From assembly GCA_963693365.1 (NCBI GenBank), contig CAVNZM010000012.1, positions 8,432,001-8,496,000 of the forward strand: a DNA stretch of 64,000 bases, given 5' to 3'. This DNA comes from Amoebidium appalachense. Lineage: Eukaryota > Ichthyosporea. The notes below the pieces were generated by a model. That model worked only from the letters and a program-made list of their open reading frames with translations, ran no database searches and had not been told where the DNA came from. Position 1 is the first letter of the stretch. Each line of letters starts with the position of its first letter. Position numbers and translations under genes: made by a program. Shown here piece by piece: positions 1 through 44,520 of the stretch.

Positions 1-62
1 CCCCCCCCCCCCCCCCCCCTCCCCCCGCCCCCAGCGCGCGCCCCCATTTCATCCCCCCCCCC

Positions 63-93
<31 letters not shown>

Positions 94-95
94 AC

Positions 96-24647
<24,552 letters not shown>

Positions 24648-25066
24648 CTTCTCCTCTCCCTATGCGCCCCTGTGGGCATGACTGTTACACTGGTAACTCG
24701 ATCCAGGAGTGCCAGCAGCAGTTGATGCCTCAGATCGATGCTTCAGTGTTTCAGTGAAGGTAGCCAATCAGCGAACCGGAAAAATTTTAGTTAATCCAAT
24801 CAGCAATGTGCAAGAAACAGATAACCATATTTGGTGTTTTGACGGTTGCAAAGCCGGCGCCTGCAGCTGCGGGGTGAGCTAGGCTCAGCTGCAGCTACAT
24901 GCGTGGCTGAGTGTGGCAGGCCGCATCTGGCCGCATGCCAGTCTGTGTACACAGTGGCAGGTCACAAGGTTTCGGAAGGGAGCCTCGGAGGGAGGAAGGG
25001 AGGGAGCGAGAGCGGGGTGGTACCGGTGAAGGGGTTGGCGGTGGATGTCATATGCATATGGGTGGC

Positions 25067-25120
<54 letters not shown>

Positions 25121-25264
25121 GCTCTGTCCACGCAGAAGATGAAGCAAGTTTGAAATAACATTTTGGACAGTTGTTAGCAATGTGTGACTTCCGTGGTCTA
25201 AAGTCATAAAATATTATATGTGAATGTTTAGGATGTCCTTGCACGCGTACAAGATTGTTGTGGC

Positions 25265-25530
25265 TCACCAAAACCTCGGGAATTCGGAATCTCGGATGCC
25301 GCTGCAAACGGGGCATAGTGTGGACATTTTCCCAGCAAACCACAAACTAAATTGAAAACGAGTCAACCCACGCACATGGAAGAGTGATAGAACGCTCCAT
25401 AATAGGCTTGACTCCCTCCCATCAGCCACCGAACGTGAGCGTGCACGCGGCACAGTGCTTGCCATACGCCATAATTCATCATAGAAGGTGGTTCTTGGGT
25501 GTTCTTTTTTCTGGAATCCAGTCCTGCCAC
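25265..25530 (-). repeat. Copy 1 of an inverted duplicated promoter/first-exon segment
   Basis: On the minus strand this segment matches 40450-40715 on the plus strand. Shared blocks include GAAAAAAGAACACC, GAACCACCTTCTATGA, GCTCACGTTCGGTGGCTGAT and GGGAGGGAGTCAAGCCTATT. After the block both have GGAAAATGTC, giving an ATG (here at 25327) and a short frame ending SEF-x-RF. Here it reads MSTLCPVCSGIRDSEFPRFW and meets a GTGAGC donor. It may be the first exon of a small gene family, with CPVC as a possible zinc knuckle; downstream exons were not found. Confidence 0.5.
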
Positions 25531-26389
25531 TCCAGTGCTGCGTACATGTTTGTGCATCCTTTTGCCCTCAACTCCAACGCGCACCGTGCTTCTAGTAAGA
25601 TACCAAGTCCTTATATTATAGTAATATGCACTGCAGTAAATGTAATCCACCAGTACTAAGTAGTGTTTATGCGAGTAAAGGGATCGACAGAGCTGTTTGG
25701 AAATTCGCCTGCAGCTGTGGGTTCGGGATCACGGGATTTGGTTTGATGCACGTGATTATGACGATAGAGAAGTGTACACGTACCTATGTATGTGGCACGT
25801 GTTCATGAATGGGCGCACGTACAAACATCAATATGGGACATGTGCATCCCTCCCACACACTGAGTGATAAACGGAAGAGAAAGAATTATGGAAGAGAAGG
25901 GTATCTCTCCACATTCTCTTTCCCTCTCTCTCTCTATCTCTCTCTCTATATATATCTCTCTCTATCTCTCTCTCTATCTCTATCTCTCTCTCCCCCCTCC
26001 CCAAGGTTCTCTTTCTCTCTCTCTCTCTGTCTCTCCTCCCCCTTTTTCTTTCCCTCCTTCTCTCTCTTCTCTCTCTCCCTTTCCTTTCTCTCCTTATCTC
26101 TCTCTCTCTCTCTCTCTCCCTCCCCTCCCTCCTCCCCCCCCTCCCTCCCCCCTTTCCCTCCCTCCCTCCCACCCACCCTCACAAGGACATCCCTCCCTAC
26201 TCTCACTTTCTCTATCCCTCCCTCCTTTCCTCTCTTTCTCTCCCCCCCCCTCTACCGGTATACCCCTTTCTCTTGCTCTTTCTCTATCGCACCCCCTCCC
26301 CGCCTCCCCAACCCCCCTCCCCCCCCTCCCCTCCCCGGGGAGGGGAGGGGAATATGCATGTATGGGGAAGATCTTCATTGGTGGACCTG

Positions 26390-26705
26390 GGGTAAGCGTA
26401 TTCCTAGGGTAAGCGTATTCCTAGGTTTATTGTATTCCTAGGGTAAACGTATTCCTAGGTTTATTGTATTCCTAGGATAAGCGTATTCCTAGGGTAAGCG
26501 TATTCCTAGGTTTATTGTATTCCTAGGATAAGCGTATTCCTAGGGTAAGCGTATTCCAAGTTTAAGTGTAATCCTAGGGAAATTACGTGCATTCCTAGGT
26601 TAGGTGTCTTCTTGTAAGTGTATTCCTAGGACAGGTGTATTCCTAGGATAAGTGTATTCCTTGGGTAAGTGTAGTCCTAGGGTAAACGTGTATTCCTATA
26701 GGGTA
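26390..26705 (+). repeat. Minisatellite, 17-18-bp unit GTATTCCTAGGGTAAGC
   Basis: About 17 imperfect units, with variants GGTTTATT and GGATAAGC between constant GTATTCCTAGG cores. Variants appear in blocks, indicating unequal exchange. No coding frame. Confidence 0.85.
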
Positions 26706-27240
26706 AACATACTCCAGCCAGGATGAAGTGGGAACGAGGATATATTCCCGGCCGAGATAAACTGATTGATGATAACATTGCTGCCTCAATGTGATTGCCA
26801 GAGATGTTATATAAGGGGTATTCGTCTTCGGGAGTTTTGGGTGGGGTTGGGTGTGGGTTGGGGGTTCGGGTGGCGGGGTGGTGGTGGTGGTGGTGGTGGT
26901 AGGGGGGGGGGGGGGGGGGGGGGGGGGGGAGGGGAAGAAGGACAGATGATCATGCGGCCATGACATATGAAAACTGTGGAGTTATGGCTACAAAACAATT
27001 CACTCACACATTGTAGAATGGTCTGCCATCTACTTTCATTACTATATTATCGTATGCATAACCAACTACAGGGGACTTCAAGCCCACATATATCTATGTC
27101 ACTTATAGCGTCACACCGACAGACGCTTAAATATGTAATAGCAAGACGAGAACCATACATACGTATCTTGTTGAGCCTTAAAAGCAGGGTTTAAACATCA
27201 CAAACACATATACAAACATTAGTCAAAGCGAGCAACATGC

Positions 27241-34083
<6,843 letters not shown>

Positions 34084-34737
34084 AAAGTAAGGTTTGGTTC
34101 GAGGTGCCTGGCATGGGCCTCTGTCAAAAACAGGATCCTTCAGAATGGTAAGTGGCAAGTTACCAAGCACACTATGCGACTGCTATGTTTATTTACAGAT
34201 ATAAGCACTTTTTACCGATCCATTATGGGTAGGCTTAGTCTCTCCAACAGCTTTTCTGGGCGTAGGGTGAACATCAAGTCCGATCCGTTACATGCGCACA
34301 GGTGCCCTTCGTTACTTTTCAGCGGGCTGTGCCCAAGGTCAGCTTCTTGAAACTCAGTAATAGCCACTACTTTGATCAACCAATCCAACACGATTAGAAG
34401 TTGAACATTTAAAAATGATATGTCTTTACCCAACTTATTTGTAGAATTTCATGTCATGTGCGTTATTTGTCAAATAGGCTGCTTACAGCATACTACCGTA
34501 CCGTTGAGCAGTTGTCTGTCACGGTGCCACGGAGCTTTTTTGTGTGTTGGAGCTCAGGCTGGGAGCTGCAGGGAGGTAGACGCTCGAAGGGGTGGCGAAC
34601 GGTTTTGAAATGCAAGTGCTCCGAACTTGCCGCTGGGGAAAACATACGTGTCTGCCGTGCATTATTTTTTTTTTAGTGAACATTCCTTGCTGTTGTGAGA
34701 TAGAGCAGGGTTTTGTCTTTTCTTTTTTTTTTTTTTG

Positions 34738-34768
<31 letters not shown>

Positions 34769-35115
34769 AGGGGGGGGGGGAGGGGGGGCGGAGGGGGGGG
34801 GGGTGGGGGAGGAAGGGCCACTTGGGAAGGGGGAGATGAAGGGGGGGGGGGGGGGGGGGGGGGGAGGGGGCGGGGTAAAAGGTAGTGTTGTCGCTTGCTG
34901 TACCATGCTAGTGACAAAGGGGATGAGGTTTGTTGGGCTGGGGAGGGGGGAGGGGGGAGTGGGGGAGGGAATTCGGGGAGAGAAGGGGGGAGGAGGGGGG
35001 GGGGGGGGGGGGGGGGGGGGAAGGGGGGGGGAGGGATAAACGGTGATTTGTTCAAATTTGTTCGCTTGCTGCACCACGCTAGTATCACTGAGAGAGGGGA
35101 TGACTGCCTCTCAAA

Positions 35116-35152
<37 letters not shown>

Positions 35153-35520
35153 CACCATCCCTTTGTCCTAACCTTCCCAACCTTTCTCATTCCGAGTTAT
35201 CTCAAAATGGCGAGTTCGCCCCGCTTTCCATAATCCCAACTTTATGTAACCTCTCTCTCCTCCCCCCCCCCCTCCCTACCTCCCTCCCCCCTTCCCCCCC
35301 TCACCCCACCCCCACCCCCAACCCCACCCCCCTTCCCCGCTTTGCCCTAAAATACTAAGATTATTTGCGCTCGTGCCAGGTGCGCATCAGCACTTACGGT
35401 CACCATGTATGCTAACTGTTGATGGTTAACGAAGCAATGAAAAACAACCACCCCCCTGTGTGTTATTGCTTGGCAAACATTTGGGATAGGGGGGCGTTTT
35501 TTTTGTTTTTTTTATCTGTT

Positions 35521-35551
<31 letters not shown>

Positions 35552-36008
35552 GGGGGGGAGGGGAAGGGGGGGGGAAGAGGGGGTGGGGGGAGGAGGGGGA
35601 GGGGGGGGGGGAGGGGGAGGGGGGGGGGGGGGGGGGGGCAAAATAAATTGTACATTTCTCTGCTCCTTTTTTTGGAATAACAGGCTGTATTATTATACAT
35701 ACAACGACAGGTGATCCCAAGAAAACATGTCCAAGCATTTCGACGGCTCTATATTGACCCTCGCACAATTACAGAATCCGATTTTCAACGGTGAGAGTGT
35801 GGTATGATGGATTAAAAAAAAAATGTATTCATAAATTTAATGGCTATAGTAGATCATCGAATATTATGGGTGTATCTATACTAGTAATCATTCATAATGC
35901 CAGTATTGCCTTCAATAACAATAATTAAAAAGCCATATTTACATACATATGGAGGGGCAAAAGTAGATAATGTGTTCAATAAGGAGTAAAAAACACCGTA
36001 AAATAGGC
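34084..36008. other. Intergenic stretch between the two seven-TM genes
   Basis: Unique sequence 34100-34720, G-rich and C-rich blocks 34740-35340, AT-rich unique sequence 35640-36000. A possible start exon for the gene at 34083 (ATG GTG ACC then GTAAGT) lies near 35400-35410. Otherwise nothing gene-like. Confidence 0.4.
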
Positions 36009-36666
36009 TCATGCATCACCCCCACTCTCGGTTCTCACATCCTCCCTCACTTCTTGGAGGCCCCTCACATTCTGGTTTTCAATGAAATTCCGACTAGCCG
36101 GCACAACAGTCGAATTCGCGCTCCTCCCCCACGTAACCAACAAAATAGAATACAAAACCGAGTCGAAAACCCCCCCCATATTCACCGTCACAGCTTGAAC
36201 AAGCGCAAGCACACTGGATTTCTTCAAAAACACGTGTGTATACACCACCTGCATCGTGTATGGGACCCACTGAACCAGGAAAAATACGGTAAAGCAGAAG
36301 AAAAACACGGCAAGTTTCCGCATTGCCTGTGCCGCACGTGGGCTGGGGTCCATTGCAGCTCCAGCCATCCCCCTCTCCCTTTGCATAGACCCTTGCTGGC
36401 TCGTGCGGTCGGTAGAGGCCGTCGTTGTGCCAAATCGTGGAATGCTGATGAGAGAACGGAGATTTTTGGCCTTTTTCGAGTGATTTGGGGGATGATTTCG
36501 AATGGGGGAGGGGGGGGGGGGGGGGGGGGGGGATGTTCAGAGGAAGGTGCACACATAGGTGAAAGAAAGGGGTGTGGGCCCTTGGGGGAAGCCCCCGGAG
36601 GGGCAGTTCATTGGTGGTTAGAGGCAAGGGGACCCGGGCAGGGCTTTTTTCCCCCCAAAGTTTTTT

Positions 36667-36728
<62 letters not shown>

Positions 36729-36903
36729 GGGGGGGATGAACGAAGAGCGCAACGGAGGTGGAGGTGGTATAAGTTAAGGAACGGGGGGGAAGGGGAGGAG
36801 GGAGGAGGGGGGAGAGGGGGATCATGAAAAAGTCAGAGCCTTGAACAATATCTTCAAATGTCTTCATATTGGCTTCTCTCTCTCTTTCTCCCCCCTTCCC
36901 CCG

Positions 36904-36942
<39 letters not shown>

Positions 36943-37140
36943 ACCCTTCCCCTCCCTCCATCCTCCTCCCCACCCCCCCTCCCCACCTGATCACTATAGA
37001 TTGTTCATCTGAAGCTCTCTTGCGACTCCCTCTCTCCAAATATCGTTCTCTCCAAATCCCCCCCCCCCCCCCTTCCCCCCCATTCTCTCGCTCGCTCTTT
37101 TCCCGGTTCTCCCCCCTTGCGTTCTCTCACACCTTATTTG

Positions 37141-37219
<79 letters not shown>

Positions 37220-37235
37220 GATCTCTCTCTCTAGA

Positions 37236-37271
<36 letters not shown>

Positions 37272-37517
37272 CTCTGTGTGTGTGGGACACACAAGCACAC
37301 ACACACACTCTCTCTCCCCCCCCATCCCCCTCCTTCTCTCCCCTTCTCGACCCCCCCATCCGCCCCTCATCCCTCCATCTGTCACTCTGTCCCCTCCCCC
37401 TCCCCCCCCCCCCCCCCCCCCCCCGCGCCCCACCTCTCCATTCTCAATCACGCACACACTCTCTCTCTGCCTTTCTGCTCTCCCTCGTTCCCATCCCTCA
37501 CAGAAATCTCTCTGCCG

Positions 37518-37551
<34 letters not shown>

Positions 37552-38650
37552 GCGGGGGTGGGGGGGAGGGGGGGGGGGGGGGGGGGGGGGGTACCTTTGG
37601 TAACCCTGCATCGTGTTGAGTTGTGGCGCTGGCTCTGCCTTGCCCAGATTCGCGACCAGAAACTCCACTTTCGCCAACAGCCTCTGTGTTTTCATTGGTG
37701 GAGGTCCTTCCAGCGTTTAATGTGATTCGCTCACTCGTGCTTGCCCCCTCCTCCCTAAGATCCACTTGCCCAATCGGACACTCAACTGCTGCCGTATTTG
37801 GTAAACCGGGTTGGGCGGAACCAATCAGAATAGGTCGCGAAGTCTCCCCAACGTGAGCAACCAATGGTTGTTGTCGCGATCGCATGCGCACTGATCTAGT
37901 CAAGATAACGATTGACCAAATATGGCAAATTCCTCCGAAAAAGAGCACGGCCAATGGGATCACTGCGTTAAAAACAATCAAAAGTGATCGGTTGCCTGTT
38001 AGCCCGCATCTCAGCCGGAATGCACCGTAAAACCCGAGAAAGTACGGCGGGAGGGCCAAAGACAGAGGAGCGAATAACAGGCACGTGGAAGATAAAAATA
38101 GAAACCGCTTTCCCGGGGCCCTCCATGCTATGAAGACGCTCATGCACGTCGATTGGTAGTCCTTGAGACTGAACTTGTGCCCCCTTAAGATCTGCAAAAG
38201 TACAAATGCCACACAGCCAGAGGTTAAGGTGCTACTCAGAACTGTAAACTGCCAAAAAAGGCCTTGGGTGCGACAGCCAAACAGTGATCCGGGAGGCGCT
38301 TGTATGTTGATTGGGAGAGCATTGATGAGGGCGGCCAATGAAAAAAGGGCGTCAGGGGCGGCCAGGTATGCAGGAATGTACTGAACGAGGGTCATGCCCG
38401 ATCTGCGCCGACAAAATTGGACGGAGGTTGCAACCAACATGCATATGCTGGCACACAGGCTTAGAGATGACGTCGCAACCGTGACCACCTGTGGAGGGTT
38501 GGGTATAAGTGTGCGAAAGGGGGGCGCGGGGGGAGGGGGGGGGGGGGGGAGGGGGGGGGGGGGAGGTTGGGGTGGGGAGAGGGGGAGGGGTAGGGGGGAG
38601 GCGGGGCGAGACTGTTGTGGAAAGGAATGGTGAGAGATAGTGCAGCGCGG

Positions 38651-38687
<37 letters not shown>

Positions 38688-39460
38688 AATGGCGAAAGAG
38701 GAATGGGATGACGAGAATTCATTGAGTTGTCTAGGTTTAGAATGAAACTAATGTTATAGGATTTGCCAACGTAAAGGGGATAATCAATTCGGATTCGTAT
38801 TGGCCAGTGACTCCTAAACGTTCTGCAGTATTTACCTTCTTTTTCTCGCTGAAGTTGGTATTGGATAGCCTGTGTTCTGGTCTGAAAAGTGCATTGATTT
38901 TCGGTCTTTCTTAGATTGGCTGTTGCGACCAGTTTTCCTTTTTTGCCTTCTTCTTTTCCTTTTTCTTTTCCCTTTTCTTTCTGTTTTCTTTCTTTCTTTC
39001 TTTAGATTCTTTCTTTCCTTCTCTTTTTTTTTCTTTCTTTCTTTCTTTTTTTTTTTTTTGGAAGAGAGGGGGGGGGGGGGGGGGGGGGGGGGGGGAGGGG
39101 AGGTGAGGAGGAGTGTGGGGAGTTCTGGCCTGCGGTTAAAGCAACAAAACATGGATAAGAGAGAGGTAAGACACTGTCGTATTGTTAACAAGAATGTAAA
39201 AAAAAATAACTCTTTCGATCAATGGCAGTCCTACTGAAAACTCCTTCTGAATATGCAATTTGCAGTGCTGTAATTCTCAGGCCTTGACAAAAGTTTGCCT
39301 GACAATAACACAAAGTTTAACTCAAAAATACTGGGAATTCATCTTGGTAACGGAAAGGAAAACGACTTACCTTTATAGCCAGGTAAACGTTGCACGTGTA
39401 TCCCCCACAGTGTTGTGGCCTGCCCGTCCACGTTGGTACCGCCATGGGTGTGACTCTCGG
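36009..39460 (-). CDS. Seven-TM receptor-like protein (GPCR-like), start not found
   Basis: Exons: about 39460-39371, 38876-38836, 38488-37595 and 36470-36009, phase-compatible. The long exon encodes five hydrophobic helices, beginning SSLSLCASICMLVATSVQF and ending with PLAVLFFGGICHIWSIVIL. A basic Ser/Thr-rich third intracellular loop of more than 100 residues follows, then helix 6 (LAVFFFCFTVFFLVQWVPY) and helix 7 (VFDSVLYSILL) and a short tail. The extracellular lead includes LWGIHVQRLPGYK and NTNFSEKKK, with an N-glycosylation site. Cys in LFGCRTQGLFWQF could be the conserved helix 3 cysteine. Spacing resembles cAMP-receptor/GCR1-type proteins, but I cannot assign the class. The long-exon donor runs straight into poly-C. 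Confidence 0.65.
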
Positions 39461-39563
39461 GGAAAACCCTCAAACAGTGCCATTATAAAAGATTCAAGGG
39501 AGAAGTGGAATAGGAGTTTTTGTAGCGGGGAAGTTGAAGAAAGAACGAAAAACCCCCCGGAGT

Positions 39564-39605
<42 letters not shown>

Positions 39606-39689
39606 AAAAACAGAGAAAGGGGGAGAGGGAGAGAGAAAGAGGAGGGGAGGGGGGGGGGGGGGGAGAAAGAGAGAGAGAGAGGGGGCGGG

Positions 39690-39945
<256 letters not shown>

Positions 39946-40449
39946 ACTTCGTGGAGAATTCTATAGAATTCTATTCTTTTCTATGAAGTTTTCCCCCGAA
40001 AAACAGTGTGTCCATGGCCAGAGCACAGAATGGAAATAGAAAGCGCAAAAACCATAACCTACGGTCTAAAAAAAAAAAAAACTGTCTCCAAACAAGCTCC
40101 GAGGCAAACACGAAGAAACACACTGTTCTAAGTCGAGTTTCAACTTCGTTTTCGTTGATCAATCAAGCAGTAGAGGCGTGTGAATCGTCTCAATGCCACC
40201 GGATTTGTACGTGCCCCCATTGAAATTCACAAACACTATCTTTACCACGTGCTCACACGTCATAATCACGTCATACTCACTTACCTACACCTTGTTTTTT
40301 CTAGAACAGAGCTTTTACACAACGAAAAAAATATTTTTCTCTCGCCCCATACGAAAAACCTGCTGGGTGTGCTTATTTTGAGCTTGAGATGTGACTAAGG
40401 TATGCTAAGGTGCGTGTTGGTGAGAATGAGAGCACGCACGACCGTTGTT

Positions 40450-40756
40450 GGAGTTCGGACTTCGAGAAAAAAGAACACCAAAGAACCACCTTCTATGACC
40501 GAATGTTGGCTTGAGGCAGGCATTGTGCCGCGTGAACGCTCACGTTCGGTGGCTGATGGGAGGGAGTCAAGCCTATTATGGAACTTTCTATCACTCTTCC
40601 ATGCGTTTGTGGTTTGGTTCGGTTTCAACTTGGTTTGGTTTTGTTTGGAAAATGTCAACCAAAACACGTGCAAAGTCTGTTGTTGAAGCTGTGTCCGAAT
40701 TCCTGAGGTTCAGGGTTAGCGTAACCGACCTCATGAGCGCGCAAGGACATAGGTGA
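40450..40756 (+). repeat. Copy 2 of the inverted duplicated promoter/first-exon segment
   Basis: Plus-strand counterpart of the segment at 25265-25530, 15 kb away and in opposite orientation. The ATG at 40652 opens MSTKTRAKSVVEAVSEFLRF, then either a GTTAGC donor at the place equivalent to the GTGAGC of copy 1, or a stop at 40754. Conservation is highest upstream of the ATG, as expected for a shared promoter or a mobile fragment. Confidence 0.45.
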
Positions 40757-41491
40757 AGCTGGGGTACAAACGGATATGGAGGAGCCTTGGAGGGGAAGGG
40801 AAGGGAAGGGAAGAAAGGGGAAGCCTTAGGGAAGGGAAGGGAAGGGAATGGAGAGGAGGAGAGAGGGGAAAGGAGGGAGGGAGGGAGGGAGGGAGAAGAG
40901 GGAGACAAGGGAGGGAGAGAAGGGAAGGGAGGGGAGGAGGAGAGGGGGGGGGGGGGGAGAAGAGGGGAGGGAGGGGGGGAGGGGGGGAGGGGGGGAGGGA
41001 AGGAGGGAGGGAGGGAGGGGACGGGACGGGACGGGAGGGGAGGGGAGGGAGGGAAGGAGGGAGGGAGGGAGGGAGGGAGGGAGGGAGGGAGAGGGGGGGG
41101 AGAGGGGGGGGAGGGGGAGGGGAGGAGCAAAGTCAACTATGACGGTCCCAAGCACAAATCATTCCCGTAGGTGGCAGCCGGGACGGTCAAGCAAAATTAA
41201 AAAGACACAACCGAAATCACAGCACAGAACCTTTCAGCGTGTTCACCCAACCTGCTTGATGCGAGGCCCAGAGCAGGGGGGCTCAAGTTAGTATCATTGT
41301 GTTTGTTACTGTAACCAAAAACAGAAAATAGGAATTAAGACAACAAGGGAAACAAATTTGCAGAAAAAGCCACGTGTCATAAGATTTTCATAACAGGAGA
41401 CATCAATCCGCCACTTCTCAAGAACCGAGATGTCTAAGCATGTGAGTATGGTCCCTTTGGTGTTTGAGTCTGTGTGTGTGCTTGTGTGTGT

Positions 41492-41555
<64 letters not shown>

Positions 41556-42115
41556 ACGTGTGTGTGTGTGTGTGTGTTGGGGGGGAGAGGGGGGGAGAGG
41601 GAGGGGGGCGAGGGACGGGGGCCGATTCTGCTGTTGTTTCGTTTCGTCACATTTTTGGGAAGACACTGAGTCATTATAATACGGCTTCGATCTACTAGGG
41701 CAAAGTTAAGAAACTACAGCGGGTACGAACTGATATAGCAGAACATCGATACCAAGAGTACAAAAAATGTAACTGGACTCGGATCTCGAGCTCGTCACTA
41801 AGCTAATAACGTCTTAATACTATGCTTCACACCGTTAAAATTTTTGTAGGACATATAGAATCTACTTCAAGTTAAGTTATATAGTCACATGATGAACCAT
41901 GTTTATACATACATAGTCATGAGTACCAACATTATGTACAATGCCGAAGCCCCGGAGTGCTGACTTCCAGTAGAAACTTAATCGTTTTTTGAAACCCGAT
42001 ATTCAAATAACAAATTGCACACGATAACATTTGCATGCGCTCATGCAACACCCCTGCTCTCGGTCCTCATATCTTCTCTCACACCTTGGAGCCCCCTCGC
42101 AGCTTATTAATCCAG

Positions 42116-42530
42116 TCAAAAGAAAAGATTTTCCGTACAATTCCGGCTAGCCGACCCAACCGATAAATTTACACCGGCTCTTCCCCTAGGAACCAGCAAA
42201 ATGGAATACAAAACCGCGTCAAAAATTCCCCCCAAATTTACGTTCGTGGCTTGAACAAGCGCAAGCACACTGGATATCTGCAGAAAAACACGTGAATACA
42301 CCACCTGCACCGTGTATGGAACCCACTGAATCAGGAAAAAAAGGGTAAAGCAGAAGAAAAATACGGCAAGCTTCCGCATTGCCTGTGCCGTGCGTGGGCT
42401 GGGGTCCATTGCAGCGCCTGTCGCCCCCCTCTCCTTTTGCACAGACCCTTGTTGGCTCGTACGGTCGGTAGAGGCCGATGTTGCACCAAACCGTGGGATG
42501 CTGATGAGAGAACGGAGACTTTTGGCCAGT
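42116..42530 (-). pseudogene. Broken duplicate of the receptor gene: helix 6-7 exon
   Basis: The exon is closely similar to the last exon at 36470-36009: ASTDRTSQQGSVQKERGATG, MDPSPRTAQAMRKLAVFFF and SSVLALVQATNVNLGG are near-identical. The acceptor AAAAAG of the intact copy is replaced by AAACTGG, so the splice site is lost. The tail also breaks: a short insertion brings a stop after CTENLFF, while sequence just downstream still encodes the old tail (RGLQGVREDMRTESRG). Use of another acceptor, and function as a shorter protein, cannot be excluded. Confidence 0.65.
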
Positions 42531-42673
42531 TTGGGGGAGGCGAAAGGGATAAGGACAGGATAAGCAGGGGGAAGGCGAGAAACCGGGGGCAGGGGGGAAG
42601 GAAAGGCGGAGGGGAGGGAGGGGGGGAGGGGGGAGGGGGGAGAGGGAGGGGGGATGGAGGGGGGGGGGGGAGG

Positions 42674-42760
<87 letters not shown>

Positions 42761-42775
42761 GGGGGGGGGGGGGGG

Positions 42776-42875
42776 GGGAGGGAGGGAGGGAGGGAGGGAG
42801 GGAGGGAGGGAGGGAGGGAGGGAGGGAGGGAGGGAGGGAGGGAAGGAGGGAGGGAGGGAGAGAGAGGGGGGGGGG
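42776..42875 (+). repeat. (GGGA)n microsatellite
   Basis: About 23 GGGA units after a (GA)n array, upstream in coding sense of the broken receptor exon. A second G/A-rich block with (GGGA)n is at 40780-41125. Confidence 0.9.
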
Positions 42876-42879
42876 GGGT

Positions 42880-43035
42880 TTGAATGCGTCGTCATTAAGC
42901 ACTAAGTACACATTTACAACGGACAACACAAGGCAGAGTGCAAACACACATAAAGAGTATGCATAACAAGCAGAGCCCATCGTCGGGGGGAACCCACGTC
43001 ATCCACCGTATGCAAGTTTCAACCAATTCACCTCG
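42880..43035 (+). repeat. G-tract-bracketed dispersed repeat, copy 7
   Basis: Begins after poly-G with TTTGAATGCGTCGTCATTAA and keeps AGCAGAGCCCATCGTCGGGG. It extends into the longer tail GTTTCAACCAATTCACCTCG shared with the copy at 51317. Confidence 0.7.
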
Positions 43036-43101
43036 TCAACGAAACCCAACTCAGATATTGTTTCACTGGAACATGGGGGTGTCTAGGGGGGAAAGGCGGG
43101 G

Positions 43102-43157
<56 letters not shown>

Positions 43158-43407
43158 GATGCAGCTGGGCAACCAAGGGTGAGTAGGGGTAGTGTGCGTG
43201 TACGATTGTGCACGTGAACGATATGTGTTGTGCCCGGTAACAGCTGGTATTAAACCTAAAATAATGGCCTTTGTCTGAGGTAAGAAGTGAGGCAGAGTAG
43301 TGTGGGCTAATAAGCAAAAATAAACCCGTGTCTTACTCAAACGTTGCCCCATCTCCAACATACACATGCACCCCCTCCACCCCCCATCCCCCTCCCCCCG
43401 CCCAAAA

Positions 43408-43505
<98 letters not shown>

Positions 43506-43628
43506 CAAGAGGACCTAATAAGATAACAGGAAGCTAGCTGTGTTTACCCAGGCATGCAGAAAGATCAGAGAAGTCTAGTATAACCAGCAAAAACTGACTC
43601 AAGAAGCAGAGAAGAAAGCCTTTTTTTT

Positions 43629-43662
<34 letters not shown>

Positions 43663-43674
43663 GCATGTGTGTGT

Positions 43675-43741
<67 letters not shown>

Positions 43742-43819
43742 ACCCCCCCCCCCCCCCTGCCCTCCTCCCCCCTTCCCCCTTCCCCCGGGGGGTGTTAGAA
43801 ATATGCAGTGAAGACATAC

Positions 43820-44341
43820 CGATGATGACTTTGCCAGACCCAAATGAATGCCGTTATCCTTCTGCTGGGCACTTTGGTCGCTACCAAACGGTATCTTCTG
43901 TGTAGCCCCAGATACAGACGGGGCAGGTTGGGGTGAGGGAGAGGCGGGTTTGGGTGTAGGCACTCCATTCTGCTGAACTCCAACAGGAGTTGAGTGGGCG
44001 CAGGGGAGATAGCGTGTGTTGTTTCAACTGGTTCCGTGGAGAAATTGGAAACCTTAACATGTGATGTCACCCGCCTGACAGTGTCTAACCTGCGTCTGAG
44101 CTCTGCGTGCAGTCGAATATCGTCCATACTGGCCCGTTTGGGTGCATCCTCATACAGTGACCCTGCTTCCTTTCGTTTGTTGAGTTTTTCAAGCACGGTG
44201 CCTTTGAGGAGAAGGGTGCGGAGGGAATCGGCATCGTGTGTAAGTGCTTCATCAGCATCTTTCAGTGCTTGGCGAATCAGATCGAGGGAAACAAGTGCCT
44301 CCCCACGGTCACATAGAAGGTGCACGAGTGTCTGACGCTGC
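43820..44341 (-). CDS. TPR-type exon, gene otherwise unresolved
   Basis: The exon runs from an acceptor (CTTACAG) to a GTATGT donor. Its first 120 codons are helical and alternate as in tetratricopeptide repeats: LVHLLCDRGEALVSLDLIRQ, then ALKDADEALTHDADSLRTLL and LKGTVLEKLNKRKEAGSLYE, with the TPR pattern of Ala/Gly and large residues. TPRs bind protein partners; nothing more specific is visible. Near 43975-44000 the better frame appears to switch from one reading SPAPTQLLLEF to one reading PKPASPSPQPAPSVSG and KDNGIHLGLAKSSS, suggesting a one-base indel. The exon lies inside the enlarged intron of the broken receptor copy. No start or end exon was found. Confidence 0.5.
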
Positions 44342-44384
44342 CTGTAAGACGGGAGGAGGGGGGGGAGGGAGGGGAGGAAGGGGG

Positions 44385-44520
44385 TTAAAATGTGTTCACA
44401 TAACGGGCAACACAATGCAGAACGGAAACCACACAGAGAGAGCATGCATAATAATCAGAGCCCATCCTCAGGAGGAGTCCAAGCCACCCACAGTATCCGA
44501 CTTTCGACTCACGAGGAATG
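44385..44520 (+). repeat. G-tract-associated dispersed repeat, copy 8
   Basis: Contains AACACAATGCAGAACGGAAA, GCATAATAATCAGAGCCCAT and CCTCAGGAGGAGTCC. It lies just upstream (coding sense) of the TPR-type exon. Confidence 0.65.

Larger units (their letters stand above)
24648..27240. other. Intergenic stretch between ABCG start and the seven-TM gene's 3' end
   Basis: Contains upstream sequence of the ABCG gene (24648-25050), a poly-G run, one copy of the inverted promoter/first-exon segment, a CT-rich tract (25920-26335) and the 17-bp minisatellite. No clear TATA box next to the ABCG start. No other gene is seen. Confidence 0.5.

Noticed and set aside
26390-26705. Telomere-like array
   Set aside because: The unit CCTAGGGTAAGC resembles TTAGGG only loosely, is 17-18 bp long and lies internally between genes.
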